Below, piece after piece: positions 43,033-52,886 of a DNA stretch of 64,000 nt (positions are counted from its first letter, which is position 1; each line of letters starts with the position of its first letter). The stretch covers positions 3,658,001-3,722,000 of the forward strand of contig OZ242007.1 of assembly GCA_965204695.1 (NCBI GenBank), given 5' to 3'. The notes under the pieces were generated by a model. That model saw only the letters and a list, made by a program, of their open reading frames with translations. It had not been told where the DNA came from and did not search any database. The DNA is from JAHEKD01 sp965204695 (GTDB taxonomy: Bacteria > Pseudomonadota > Gammaproteobacteria > Arenicellales > JAHEKD01). A program made the translations under genes and the position numbers.

Positions 43033-43782
43033 ATGGCAGTAAAAATCGACAAAAAGATTATTGATTACAACGTTGTAAAGGCAGATCAAAAAGCGCAGGA
43101 GCAACAGACATCCGCAGCTAATGAATCACCCGAACAGATTCAGGCTGATATTAGTGATACAGGAGGCCCTCCTAATAATGTTGTTCACATGCACGAAAAA
43201 GTTGCGCGACCAGAAATGCTGTTGGGCAGTACTTATAAAATCAAAACACCGTTATCAGAGCATTCTTTATACGTAACCATTAACGATATTATTCTTAATC
43301 CCGAAACACCTTTTGAAAAACGCCGTCCATTTGAAATTTTTATTAACTCGAAAAATATGGATCACTTTCAATGGATTGTGGCGCTTACAAAAATCATCTC
43401 AGCAGTGTTTAGAAAAGGTGGAGATGTAACGTTTTTAGTTGAAGAATTACGCAGTGTGTTTGATCCTAAAGGTGGTTACTTTAAAAAGGGCGGTAAATAC
43501 ACACCTTCTTTGGTTGCTGAAATCGGTGATGCGATCGAAGCACATATGAAAATGATCGGCATGATCAAAGAAAATACATTGGACGAACATCAGCAAGCAT
43601 TAGTTGATGCCAAACGCCTTGAATATGAGCAACGACAACTTTCCGCAAGTACTGAAAATAGCAGTATTACCAGTGATTTTCCTGATAGTGCTGTGTTATG
43701 TGCGAAATGCAGTACTAAAGCTGTGGTGTTAATGGATGGTTGTATGACTTGTTTAAGCTGTGGTGATTCTAAGTGTGGATAA
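43033..43782 (+). CDS. nrdJ: NrdJb, C-terminal part of the split class II ribonucleotide reductase
   Basis: 249 residues, 11 bp after NrdJa. A TSCPD-like domain occupies the middle (YKIKTPLSEHSLYVTINDII, PFEIFINSKNMDHFQWIVAL, GGYFKKGGKYTPSLVAEIGD), followed by a variable linker and a C-terminal Cys motif LCAKCSTKAVVLMDGCMTCL then SCGDSKCG, with CxxC pairs that shuttle electrons to the active site. It complements NrdJa; the two-protein split is known in Pseudomonas and relatives. No terminator was seen after it. Confidence 0.92.
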   Translation: MAVKIDKKIIDYNVVKADQKAQEQQTSAANESPEQIQADISDTGGPPNNVVHMHEKVARPEMLLGSTYKIKTPLSEHSLYVTINDIILNPETPFEKRRPFEIFINSKNMDHFQWIVALTKIISAVFRKGGDVTFLVEELRSVFDPKGGYFKKGGKYTPSLVAEIGDAIEAHMKMIGMIKENTLDEHQQALVDAKRLEYEQRQLSASTENSSITSDFPDSAVLCAKCSTKAVVLMDGCMTCLSCGDSKCG

Positions 43783-44095
43783 GCATAGTGTGACTTGAAA
43801 TTTGGCTTTGAAGAATCTGAAGCAGTTTATAACTTTTATATTTTATAAGTGTATATACAAACGCCTTGACATTTTTTTTAGCGTGTTTATATTTGCATGT
43901 ACTAAAAAGCTTGATAGGAAAATATCATTACGACACGTTGTGAGTGAGTTAGCCGCAATTAACTTTTTAACTTTTATCTTTTTAACTGACAAAGATAAAA
44001 ATCTTAAACCACTCAGCAATGTCTAGCACAATACCAGTTTTTCACTCATCGTTATTTCACATCAACATTTATATCCAGCAGGTTAGGAGTATTTT
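43783..44095. other. Gap between nrdJb and the histone H1-like gene, no convincing gene
   Basis: 313 bp, AT-rich. A 74-codon frame at 43802-44026 has no ribosome binding site and no recognisable family. The only signal is the promoter-like element listed separately. Confidence 0.5.
43866..43893 (+). promoter_or_regulatory. Predicted sigma-70 promoter for the H1-like gene
   Basis: TTGACA at 43866-43871 and TATATT at 43888-43893 with a 16-bp T-rich spacer. It would give a leader of about 195 nt before the histone H1-like gene. Confidence 0.55.
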
Positions 44096-44560
44096 ATGGC
44101 CACAAAGAAAAAGGTAACCAAGGCTGCCAAAAAAAAGGTAGCTAAGAAAGCAACTAAGAAAAAAGCAGTTAAAAAAGCTGCCAAAAAGAAAGTAGTAAAA
44201 AAGGCAGCTAAGAAAAAGGTTGCCAAAAAAGCGGCTAAAAAGAAAGTAGCAAAAAAGGCAGCTAAGAAAAAGGTTGCCAAAAAAGCGGCTAAAAAGAAAG
44301 TAGCAAAAAAGGCAGCTAAGAAAAAGGTTGCCAAAAAAACGGCTAAAAAGAAAGTAGCAAAAAAAGCAGCTAAGAAAAAGATTGCCAAAAAAGCGGCTAA
44401 AAAGAAAGTAGCAAAAAAGGCAGCTAAGAAAAAAGTTGCTAAAAAAGCGGCTAAAAAGAAAGTAGCTAAAAAAGCGGCTAAGAAAAAAGTTGCTAAAAAG
44501 AAAGTCGCAAAAAAAGCAACTAAAAAGAAAGTGGCAAAAAAGAGAGCTAGGAAAAAGTAG
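44096..44560 (+). CDS. Histone H1-like, lysine/alanine-rich DNA-binding protein (AlgP-type)
   Basis: 154 residues composed almost wholly of Lys and Ala with some Val and Thr. The start MATKKKVTKAAKKKVAKKAT is followed by about a dozen copies of KKVAKKAAKK-type units (AAKKKVAKK), ending KKVAKKRARKK. This is the bacterial histone H1-like C-terminal tail type (AlgP in Pseudomonas, also in Bordetella). It binds DNA nonspecifically and may condense or regulate the nucleoid. DNA repeats GCTAAAAAGAAAGTAGC mirror the protein units. The strong GTTAGGAG site precedes the ATG; a terminator follows. Confidence 0.85.
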   Translation: MATKKKVTKAAKKKVAKKATKKKAVKKAAKKKVVKKAAKKKVAKKAAKKKVAKKAAKKKVAKKAAKKKVAKKAAKKKVAKKTAKKKVAKKAAKKKIAKKAAKKKVAKKAAKKKVAKKAAKKKVAKKAAKKKVAKKKVAKKATKKKVAKKRARKK

Positions 44561-44598
44561 TTCAAATCACATCAATTTGATGTGATAAATACACAACA

Positions 44599-44624
44599 GA
44601 AAAGACCGCATAGGCGGTCTTTTC
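44599..44624 (+). terminator. Rho-independent terminator of the H1-like gene
   Basis: GAAAAGACCGC / GGCGGTCTTTTCC around an ATA loop; 10-bp stem. Confidence 0.88.
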
Positions 44625-44715
44625 CTTATGGTAAAAGCTTTGCTAGCATTGAAAGCGTACTATAATGACCTCATCTATTAAGTATTAACTTTAAGCTTCC
44701 CTAGTTGGAGAAAAT

Positions 44716-45804
44716 ATGAATATTTCAATCAATGGCATTTCTGAACAACTAAAAAACGAAATTCGTGATGCAGCATTTGATGCGCGTGCTCATCGAGGTG
44801 CAATGTTATCAGCCGAACAGCGTGAGCTTTATCGCGAGAAAATAAAAAAATTATTAGTTGAGCGCGATGCAGTATTAGTCGTTCACTATTATGTTGATAG
44901 TGAATTACAAATCTTGGCAGAAGAGACCGGTGGTTGTGTTTCCGACTCATTGGAAATGGCGAGATTTGGATATGAACATCCGGCTTCGACTGTTGTGGTG
45001 GCCGGTGTTAAGTTCATGGGGGAAACGGCAAAAATTCTAAGCCCGGAAAAGAAAATACTACTGGTAGAAAATGATGCTAACTGTTCACTCGATCTAGGCT
45101 GCCCGGCCGAACAATTTTCCGAGTTTTGCGATCAGCATTCTGACCGAGAAGTCGTTGTTTATGCCAATACCAGTGCAGCAGTAAAAGCCAGAGCTGACTG
45201 GGTGGCAACTTCATCAATAGCTTTGAAGTTGATTCAACATTTACATGAAGAAGGTAAAAAAGTGCTCTGGGCACCGGATAAATACCTGGGTGATTATGTG
45301 CAGCGTCAAACTGGTGCTGATATGTTGATGTGGGACGCTGCTTGTGTAGTACACGAAGAATTTAAAGCCGATGCACTAGAGGCACTTAAAAAACAGCAAC
45401 CGGATGCAAAGGTTTTAGTGCATCCTGAATCACCTGCTGATGTGATCGAACTCGCTGATGCAGTGGGTTCCACCAGTCAGTTAATTCAAGCGGCTAAAGA
45501 TCTTGGAGCAAAAAAATACATTGTTGCCACTGAAATGGGTATTTACCATAAAATGAAACAAGTAGCCGGCGATGACATTGAGTTGATGCCAGCACCCACT
45601 GCTGGCGAAGGTGCGACCTGTGAAAGTTGTGCGAATTGTCCTTGGATGAAAATGAACGATCTGCAAAAAATGGCCGACGTTTTGGAAAACGGTGGCAATG
45701 AAATCCTGATTGACGAAGAGATACGTAAGCAGGCTGAGGTGTCTTTAAAGCGTATGGTTGAATTTGGCAAAAAAATGGGTGTCACAGGCCGTTCCTCACA
45801 TTAA
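44716..45804 (+). CDS. nadA: Quinolinate synthase
   Basis: 362 residues, like the E. coli enzyme (347). Motifs: AVLVVHYYVDSELQILAEET (substrate-binding), VVAGVKFMGETAKIL, LDLGCPAEQF with a cluster Cys, YANTSAAVKARADW, WAPDKYLGDYV, ATEMGIYHKM, and the C-terminal cluster ligands in CESCANCPWMKMN. It condenses iminoaspartate with dihydroxyacetone phosphate to quinolinate for NAD synthesis, using a 4Fe-4S cluster. Preceded by a terminator and starting its own unit; hemH follows 14 bp later. Confidence 0.96.
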   Translation: MNISINGISEQLKNEIRDAAFDARAHRGAMLSAEQRELYREKIKKLLVERDAVLVVHYYVDSELQILAEETGGCVSDSLEMARFGYEHPASTVVVAGVKFMGETAKILSPEKKILLVENDANCSLDLGCPAEQFSEFCDQHSDREVVVYANTSAAVKARADWVATSSIALKLIQHLHEEGKKVLWAPDKYLGDYVQRQTGADMLMWDAACVVHEEFKADALEALKKQQPDAKVLVHPESPADVIELADAVGSTSQLIQAAKDLGAKKYIVATEMGIYHKMKQVAGDDIELMPAPTAGEGATCESCANCPWMKMNDLQKMADVLENGGNEILIDEEIRKQAEVSLKRMVEFGKKMGVTGRSSH

Positions 45805-45818
45805 GCTATTCAAATTAA

Positions 45819-46919
45819 GTGCAATACCAAGGCCAAGATGATTATCGACATGGCAGTACCCAACGATTAGGCGTACTGCTGGTCAACTTGGGCACACCAC
45901 AAGCTCCAACCGCTAAAGCCTTAAAACCCTATCTAAAAGAGTTTCTATCTGACCCACGTGTGGTAGAAGCACCCAGGTTATTGTGGTGGTTTATTCTTAA
46001 TTGTTTTGTATTAACCACCAGGCCAAAATCTTCAGCAGAAGCTTATGAGCAAATCTGGACGGATAAAGGTTCTCCATTATTAGTTTTTAGCGAATCGCAA
46101 AAGAATCAATTACAGCAACACTATCAAGAAAAGTATCAGAATAAAATCGTTATCGAGTTAGGTATGACTTATGGTCAACCTTCGATTTCGTCGGCACTGC
46201 GTAACCTACAAGATCAAGGCGTGGAAGCTGTTGTCATTTTGCCACTGTATCCGCAATATTCCGGGGCAACTAGCGGTTCAGTTTTTGATGTGATCGTTCG
46301 TGAGCTCAAGCAGTGGCGCCGTGTACCGGCATTATGCATGATTGATGGCTATTATGATGAGCCGTTATACATTGATGCACTTGTTGATTCGATTAAAAGT
46401 TATCGTAACGAACATGGGCCGGCAGATATGCTGGTATTTTCCTATCATGGTTTGCCACAACGTTATCTTGATTGCGGTGATCCTTATCACTGCCACTGCT
46501 ACAAAACTACACGCTTAGTAACCGAAAAATTGGGTCTGGATAAAACTGAATATATTCAAACATTTCAATCACGTTTTGGCAAAGAGCCTTGGTTGCAACC
46601 TTATACGGATGAAACCTTGAAAGCCTTGCCTGCTAAAGGAGTAAAATCGGTACAAGTGGTTACACCTGGTTTTTCCAGCGATTGTGTTGAAACGCTAGAA
46701 GAAATTGATATTCAAAACAGGGAATTCTTTTTACAAGCAGGGGGTAAAAAGTTTGAATTTATTCCATCGTTAAATGATTCGCAGGCCCATATCAATTTAA
46801 TGATCGACTTGATTGACCGTCATTTAGCTGGATTTGTACAAAGCCCAAGATTTCACCAGACGGATCAACAACGCCAGCAATCGAGCGAACTTGCACAACA
46901 ATTAGGAGCCGATCGATAG
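45819..46919 (+). CDS. hemH: Ferrochelatase
   Basis: 366 residues from a GTG at 45819 (no nearby ATG in frame). Signatures: GVLLVNLGTPQAPTAKALKP, FLSDPRVVE, LPLYPQYSGATSGSV, and the ferrochelatase signature LVFSYHGLPQRYLDCGDPYH with the metal-binding His, then PGFSSDCVETLEEI. It inserts iron into protoporphyrin IX, the last heme step; hemE lies at 15.4 kb. The stop TAG (46917-46919) overlaps the apparent ATA start of the next gene as ATAG. If base 46918 were G the stop would be lost and hemH would read 11 further codons; see findings. Confidence 0.96.
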   Translation: MQYQGQDDYRHGSTQRLGVLLVNLGTPQAPTAKALKPYLKEFLSDPRVVEAPRLLWWFILNCFVLTTRPKSSAEAYEQIWTDKGSPLLVFSESQKNQLQQHYQEKYQNKIVIELGMTYGQPSISSALRNLQDQGVEAVVILPLYPQYSGATSGSVFDVIVRELKQWRRVPALCMIDGYYDEPLYIDALVDSIKSYRNEHGPADMLVFSYHGLPQRYLDCGDPYHCHCYKTTRLVTEKLGLDKTEYIQTFQSRFGKEPWLQPYTDETLKALPAKGVKSVQVVTPGFSSDCVETLEEIDIQNREFFLQAGGKKFEFIPSLNDSQAHINLMIDLIDRHLAGFVQSPRFHQTDQQRQQSSELAQQLGADR

Positions 46920-49591
46920 CTTTTGCAAAGCACAATGCTGCTTTATTCGAACAAGTAAAACTAGGTGCAAGCGTTATTGCCCAGTCGAATCAGGCTGCGC
47001 AAAATTTAAAATCTCAATATGCTTGCTGGCAAATAGCGCAGGGTAATAAAGTTTGGCCAACGGCTACTATTTGCAGTTGGCAAGTATGGATTCAGTCCTG
47101 TTGGCAAGACTATGCAGATAAAAATGATGATCATCGGATACTGCTGTCACCTTGGCAGCGGCAATTAGCTTTCGGGAAAGTTATCCAGACTGATATTAGT
47201 CAACTGCAACACAATTTTCTCTGGAATCAAGTTGCTAGCGTTAATCAGGCAGTCAAAGCTTGGCAGCTATGTCATGACTATGAATTTAAACCAAATAGAT
47301 GGCAACACATTAGTGACGATGTAGATGTTTTCAAACGCTGGTTTGAACAGTATTCATCAATGTTGAAACAAAACCGGTGGCTGGACTCAGCTCAATTAAT
47401 CAACATCATGGTGATGGAAAACTTCAAACCGGCTGTTAATAAGTTGATCATCTTTGAACAGGATTTTTCGCCTAATCAGCAAAAGTGGTTATCTCATATT
47501 CAGGTACAAAACGAATCAGTAATTGAATTTGTTCAAACTGATACTGCACGAAAACTCGATTCAACCGTCGAGGTTTATCAAAACATCGAGCAGGAAATTA
47601 AAGCCAGTGCACATTGGGCCAGAAACGAATACGAGAAAAATCCTGACAGGACTATTGCTATTGTTGTTCCAGGTCTTCGAAACTGTTCTAAACAAGTAGA
47701 TTCGATTTTTCGCAGTGTTTTTACTCCAGCATTTGATCTATCTGAGAGTGAACAAGAATTATTTGAACTATCAATCACCGATTCGATTAAACAGACAGGA
47801 TTTATTGATGCTGCGATCACTGCACTAGAGTTATTACGGCCGAAGTTTGATTACGATTGCTTTAGCCTGTTTTTACGCGATCAGTATTTCAAGGATCGAC
47901 TCGTGTTACGACAAAGTTATAGTCTGCTTGATGTTGAACTGCGAGCAAGGGTGCAGCCCGAAGAATCTTTAAGTCACCTGATTCAGCTGATTATGCAAAT
48001 CAATATGACTGATAACGGTGCTGCGAGCAGTCTGGTAAAACAGGTAGAAAAACTAAAAGAGTTCACCCACTCACTGCCTGTCCGCACATCATCTGCTTCC
48101 TGGTGCAACGTTATTTCAGCATCGTTGAACCTTTTGGGTTGGCCAGATTTGCTCTGCCTGAATTTCAAGGAGCAACAATTACTCAAGCAATGGCAGCAGT
48201 TATTAGCGCAGATGTGCACCAGCGGGCTGGTCACTCAGCAGCTTTCATTATCACAGGCCTTAGCTCAATTAAATGAGATTGCTGCTAGTATGCCGCAGCA
48301 ACGCAATTCTAATGCGGCTATAAAAATAATAGATTTAGACGAGATTTCCCAAGCCTATTACGATTTAGCCTGGATTACAGGATTGACTGATTCGGTTTTA
48401 CCTGAAAAAATACGATTGAATCCTCTGCTGCCTTTCGGATTACAACGCAAGCATAACCTGCCATTTTCGACCACTGAGTCGAGTTTAAAACATGCTCAAT
48501 TGACGTTTTCAGCCCTGACAAACATGGCTAAAGAAATTCGCTTTAGTTATTTTAAAAACGATGAATTAACCGAATTTAGAGTTTCTCCTTTGCTCAGTGA
48601 TTTACAACAAGAAAATGTTGATTTGCCTCAAGAAGTTGAATTTACCCAAACTCAGCAGCTGAACTTAGAGCTGTATAAGGATGATGTCGGTAAGCCACTT
48701 GAACTTGATACTATTGCCGGCGGGACCTATTTGCTTAAAACTCAATCAGCCTGTCCATTTCAGGCATATGCTGCTTACCGTTTACAAGCTAATCCAATTG
48801 ATTCGCCACAACCTGGCTTGGATGCAGCTCAAAAAGGTGTGCTGGTGCATGATGTGTTAAGACGGGTTTGGCAAGCTTTAGAAACTAAACAGAAATTAGA
48901 TTCTTTGACATCCGATCAACTTGAAGAGCTTGTCAATACACATATTGACATCAGTTTAAAGCGGCTTCATCTTGAGCAACAACTATTTTCATCAATTGAA
49001 AAGCAACGCTTATCTGGTTTGGTAATGAAGTGGCTAAATATAGAACGTCTGCGCAAGTTGCCATTTAAAGTTATTCAACAAGAACACACATCATCATTTG
49101 CTGTTCAATCAATAAGCTTGGATATAAAGATTGATCGCATTGATGAACTTGAAAATGGCCGCAGGTTGATTATTGATTATAAAACCGGATGGGCCGATTC
49201 TAATCAATGGCTGAGAGATCTGGACCGTATCGAGGACCCGCAGTTGCCGGTTTATTTGCTGGCTAATCAGGGGAACATTGATGCCATTACTTTTGCTAAG
49301 TTGAAAGAGTTGAAATTCGATGGACTGGCAGACGGTGATTTAGGTATTAGTGGCATAGTCGATGTGAATAAGGGTAATAAATTTATAAAACAACATCAGA
49401 TATACGGGTTAAATCAACTTGCCGATCATTGGCAAACCTCAGTTAATCGCTTAGCACAAGAGTACCTTGGCGGTTTTGCCCGTGTTAACCCCAGAGACCC
49501 TGGAACTCAGTGTAAATATTGTCAGCGTCAATCATTGTGTCGCCTTTATCAGCAACAAGCATTAGTGACTGAAGATGAAACCAGCAGCTGA
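46916..49591 (+). CDS. AddB-like PD-(D/E)XK nuclease, DNA repair, apparent ATA start
   Basis: The frame is open and in family register from 46916 although the first ATG is not until 47360. Translated from 46916, with ATA as Met, it starts AFAKHNAALFEQVKLGASVI and continues with QYACWQIAQGNKVWPTATI, the usual N-terminus of the predicted DNA repair proteins of the AddB class. Total 891 residues. The C-terminal nuclease has RLIIDYKTGW and flanking cluster Cys in SACPFQAYA and QCKYCQRQSLC (AddB-type 4Fe-4S). An AGGAG box (46904-46908) lies 7 nt before ATA. It pairs with the helicase-nuclease gene that overlaps by 17 bp, forming an end-processing complex for recombination. Confidence 0.85.
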   Translation: MAFAKHNAALFEQVKLGASVIAQSNQAAQNLKSQYACWQIAQGNKVWPTATICSWQVWIQSCWQDYADKNDDHRILLSPWQRQLAFGKVIQTDISQLQHNFLWNQVASVNQAVKAWQLCHDYEFKPNRWQHISDDVDVFKRWFEQYSSMLKQNRWLDSAQLINIMVMENFKPAVNKLIIFEQDFSPNQQKWLSHIQVQNESVIEFVQTDTARKLDSTVEVYQNIEQEIKASAHWARNEYEKNPDRTIAIVVPGLRNCSKQVDSIFRSVFTPAFDLSESEQELFELSITDSIKQTGFIDAAITALELLRPKFDYDCFSLFLRDQYFKDRLVLRQSYSLLDVELRARVQPEESLSHLIQLIMQINMTDNGAASSLVKQVEKLKEFTHSLPVRTSSASWCNVISASLNLLGWPDLLCLNFKEQQLLKQWQQLLAQMCTSGLVTQQLSLSQALAQLNEIAASMPQQRNSNAAIKIIDLDEISQAYYDLAWITGLTDSVLPEKIRLNPLLPFGLQRKHNLPFSTTESSLKHAQLTFSALTNMAKEIRFSYFKNDELTEFRVSPLLSDLQQENVDLPQEVEFTQTQQLNLELYKDDVGKPLELDTIAGGTYLLKTQSACPFQAYAAYRLQANPIDSPQPGLDAAQKGVLVHDVLRRVWQALETKQKLDSLTSDQLEELVNTHIDISLKRLHLEQQLFSSIEKQRLSGLVMKWLNIERLRKLPFKVIQQEHTSSFAVQSISLDIKIDRIDELENGRRLIIDYKTGWADSNQWLRDLDRIEDPQLPVYLLANQGNIDAITFAKLKELKFDGLADGDLGISGIVDVNKGNKFIKQHQIYGLNQLADHWQTSVNRLAQEYLGGFARVNPRDPGTQCKYCQRQSLCRLYQQQALVTEDETSS

Positions 49592-52500
49592 TCATTTTGC
49601 CAGAAGTGAGGCGCTGGATGTAACACACTCGTTTATTGTTAAGGCACCGGCGGGCTCAGGCAAAACAACGCTTCTGGTCAAACGGTATTTAAAATTATTA
49701 GCTACAGTAAATTCACCAGAAGAAGTCGTAGCGATTACGTTTACCCGTAAAGCCGCAAGCGAAATGATCGGGCGTGTACTGACAGCACTGGAATCGGTTG
49801 AACGTGCGGACCAAACAGATGATGCCGAGCTCATCGAATGTGCCAAGCTGGCATTACAGCAAGATCATAAAAGACAATGGCAGCTTCGCAATAATCCGTC
49901 CCGAATAAGAATTCAAACCATTGATGCGCTATCACAGCAATTAGTCAGACAGATGCCCTGGTCAGCTGGATTTGGCGCAGCGCCGACTATAATTGATGAT
50001 GATGTCAGTCAGCATTATTCACTGGCAGCACGACAGGCTTTGCTGTTTGCATTGAGCGGCAATGAGTTTAAGTCAGATGCTGAAAACCTTTTATTAGCAC
50101 TGGATAACAATTTTTCCAGAGTTTGTGATTTGTTGATTAGTATGCTCGCCAGACGTGATCAATGGCAGCAATTTTTAGTTAGTGAATTAAGTGCCGAGGA
50201 TGCTAGACATCGGTTGGAAAAAAACTGGAGTTGCCTGATCGAGCAAGCACTACTTAATTGTGATCAAAAATTAGATCCGGATCTAAAGCAGGAATTGTTA
50301 ATTTGTGCTCGCTATGCGGCAGAAAATTTAGCAACACACAAACCTGATTCGCCTATCGTTGGATTAAAAGATATTCAAGTATTTCCTAATCCAATAACCG
50401 ATGAGTTAGATACTTGGAAAGCACTGGTAGTTTTGTTGCTGACAGGAAGTAACAATAAGTATCAACTAAGAAGCAGTTCACCAAGAGCTGTAACAAAGGC
50501 TATTGGTTTTCCAACAACAAAGGATGGTGGCGATGAGTCAATTAAAACTAAGTTTAGAAAAGTGTTGGATGTGTTGGAGGATTTGGCTTTAGAAGATCAA
50601 CTTTCTATGATCGCGAGGTTACCAAATTCAAATTTTGACGAAAACGAATGGAAATTATTAACTTCTCTTACTCAAATTTTGAAACTGGCTGTTGCTCAAT
50701 TGACAGTTATCTTTCAACAACAAGGTGTTTGTGATCATATCGAAATTGCTACCCGTGCCAACTTGGCGCTTGGCGATACTGAAATCCCAACCGATTTAGC
50801 TTTACGCCTGGACTATAAAATCCAGCATTTATTAGTGGATGAGTTTCAGGATACATCACACACTCAAATTGAATTACTCAAGCGATTAACGGCCGGCTGG
50901 CAACTGGATGATGGACGCACATTATTTTTAGTCGGCGACCCCATGCAATCAATCTACCGGTTTCGAGAAGCAGATGTAAGTATTTTTATCCAAATATTTG
51001 AGCATGGGTTTAATTCGCTTGTGCTTAACCGTATCGAGTTGACTGAAAACTTTCGTAGTGAAAAACCACTTGTCGATTGGGTGAATCATAAATTTACCAG
51101 TATTTTTCCAGTTAACGATAATCAACAGACCACGGCAGTAAAGTATTCTTTTTCTAGTGCTCATAAAGTTGAGAAAACAAGTGATCAACAAATCAGTATT
51201 CATACAGTTGATAAAACTAATGAATCGAGCACGGTCTGCCAGATAATTAAATCTACATTAGAGAGGGCTGATAATAAGCACAACATTGCAGTTTTAGTAC
51301 GTAGTCGTACGCATCTGGATACAATAGTGACAGGCTTGAACGAACAGGGTATTGACTATCAAGGCGTCAAATTACAAAAGCTATCGGGCTTAAGTTTTAT
51401 CCAGGATTTATTTGCCTTAACCAAAGCACTTTGTCATCCGGGTGACCATTTATCATGGTTAGCTATATTACGCGCGCCCTGGTGTGGCCTTGATTTAAGC
51501 AACCTGACACTAATTGCATCAAGCGCCGAGAATAAAACTATCTGGCAAGTTCTAGAACAAATTAACATTGAATTTGATACGGCTACTCAAAAACGTATTG
51601 ACCGATTTAAGAGTATTTTGCGTCCTGCAATCAACAAGATTGGTAAATATACACTCCATGATGTGGTTAGGCAGGCATGGCTGGAATTAGGAGGTGCCGA
51701 TACGATTCATGTTCGTGATCACCCTAATGTTAATACTTATTTTCAACTAGTGAATAAGATCGAATCAGCCGGACAACTGAAACAACTTGATCAATTTGAA
51801 AAAGCGCTGGATGAATTATGGGCATCAACGGACGATTCTCAGGCAAGATTACAGTTAATGACGATTCATACAGCGAAGGGCTTGGAATTTGATACCGTTA
51901 TGTTGCCAGGTTTATATAAAAAACCAAGACCCGATGAGGCTAAGTTATTAATCTGGGATGAGTATATTATCAATAATCAACCATCACTACTATTGTCTCC
52001 AATCAAACTTAATCATCAGGATAGCAGCCGCTATGAGTTTATTCGTTCACTAGAGAAAAACGTACAACGAGAAGAAAGTAAACGTTTGTTATATGTGGCT
52101 TGTACCAGAGCAATAAAACAGTTACATCTGTTCGTTTGTGCTCAGCCTGATTCTGCTTCACTACAAGCACTTATGCAAAACCAAATTCAAGATGAAATCG
52201 AAGCAACTGATTTGCCTGTAAATGACGACAAAATTGATACTGATCAATCCATTTTCTATCAGCGTTTACCAACTGACTATATTGCTCCCGAATTGCCCAA
52301 AAAACGAGTTAATCAATCGAATGTGAATCGCATGGAGCAAACGGTTGAATATCAATGGGCGGGCATTACAGCCATGCACATGGGTACTCTAATACACGAG
52401 ATTATTTGCAAGTTTGCCGAGCACGGTGAAACGGCTGTTACAGGTAAAACTAGTTATTGGCGAAGTCGGTTACAAGCGCTCGGAGTGGAGTCAGACCAGC

Positions 52501-52880
52501 TTGACGCTTGTATACAAAGCATCAAACAGTCAGTAAATAATATTAAAACCGATGAGCGAGCAAAATGGATTTTGAGTCAAACGCATACAAATAAAAATAA
52601 TGAATGGCAACTCACCAGTTACGGTCAAGCACAACTTGAAAACAGCATTATTGACCGCACATTTATTGATAATGAAGGTGTGCGTTGGATTATCGATTAC
52701 AAAACCAGCACACATGAAGGTGGTAATATTGAAGCTTTCCTTGATAGTGAGCAACAACGTTACACGGACCAATTGGAAAATTATGCAGCGATTTTGCGCT
52801 TGAAGGAAGATAATCCAATTAAATTGGGACTTTATTTTCCGTTATTGACCGCCTGGCGTGAATGGTCGTTTAGTGGTTAA
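49575..52880 (+). CDS. AddA-like UvrD-family helicase-nuclease
   Basis: 1101 residues. Superfamily 1 helicase: Walker A APAGSGKTTLLVKR (Lys30), VVAITFTRKAASEM, motif Ib/Q RIQTIDALSQQLV, motif II LLVDEFQDTSHTQIELL, motif III VGDPMQSIYRFREADVS, ENFRSEKPLV, motif V TIHTAKGLEFDTVMLPG and motif VI LLYVACTRAIKQ. The C-terminus carries a PD-(D/E)XK nuclease domain: GTLIHEIICKF and IIDYKTSTHEGGN. This is the AddA/RecB-like partner of the preceding gene, with which it overlaps by 17 bp. The 5'-nucleotidase gene follows after 6 bp. Confidence 0.93.
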   Translation: MKPAADHFARSEALDVTHSFIVKAPAGSGKTTLLVKRYLKLLATVNSPEEVVAITFTRKAASEMIGRVLTALESVERADQTDDAELIECAKLALQQDHKRQWQLRNNPSRIRIQTIDALSQQLVRQMPWSAGFGAAPTIIDDDVSQHYSLAARQALLFALSGNEFKSDAENLLLALDNNFSRVCDLLISMLARRDQWQQFLVSELSAEDARHRLEKNWSCLIEQALLNCDQKLDPDLKQELLICARYAAENLATHKPDSPIVGLKDIQVFPNPITDELDTWKALVVLLLTGSNNKYQLRSSSPRAVTKAIGFPTTKDGGDESIKTKFRKVLDVLEDLALEDQLSMIARLPNSNFDENEWKLLTSLTQILKLAVAQLTVIFQQQGVCDHIEIATRANLALGDTEIPTDLALRLDYKIQHLLVDEFQDTSHTQIELLKRLTAGWQLDDGRTLFLVGDPMQSIYRFREADVSIFIQIFEHGFNSLVLNRIELTENFRSEKPLVDWVNHKFTSIFPVNDNQQTTAVKYSFSSAHKVEKTSDQQISIHTVDKTNESSTVCQIIKSTLERADNKHNIAVLVRSRTHLDTIVTGLNEQGIDYQGVKLQKLSGLSFIQDLFALTKALCHPGDHLSWLAILRAPWCGLDLSNLTLIASSAENKTIWQVLEQINIEFDTATQKRIDRFKSILRPAINKIGKYTLHDVVRQAWLELGGADTIHVRDHPNVNTYFQLVNKIESAGQLKQLDQFEKALDELWASTDDSQARLQLMTIHTAKGLEFDTVMLPGLYKKPRPDEAKLLIWDEYIINNQPSLLLSPIKLNHQDSSRYEFIRSLEKNVQREESKRLLYVACTRAIKQLHLFVCAQPDSASLQALMQNQIQDEIEATDLPVNDDKIDTDQSIFYQRLPTDYIAPELPKKRVNQSNVNRMEQTVEYQWAGITAMHMGTLIHEIICKFAEHGETAVTGKTSYWRSRLQALGVESDQLDACIQSIKQSVNNIKTDERAKWILSQTHTNKNNEWQLTSYGQAQLENSIIDRTFIDNEGVRWIIDYKTSTHEGGNIEAFLDSEQQRYTDQLENYAAILRLKEDNPIKLGLYFPLLTAWREWSFSG

Positions 52881-52886
52881 CAAAAA

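Noticed and set aside
43802..44026. A 74-codon frame between nrdJb and the H1-like gene
   Set aside because: No ribosome binding site, AT-rich, overlaps the predicted promoter of the next gene.
44083..44565. A 160-codon frame opposite the histone H1-like gene (LFFATFFLAAF repeats)
   Set aside because: It is the complement of the Lys/Ala codon repeat and lacks a ribosome binding site; the plus-strand gene has all expected signals.
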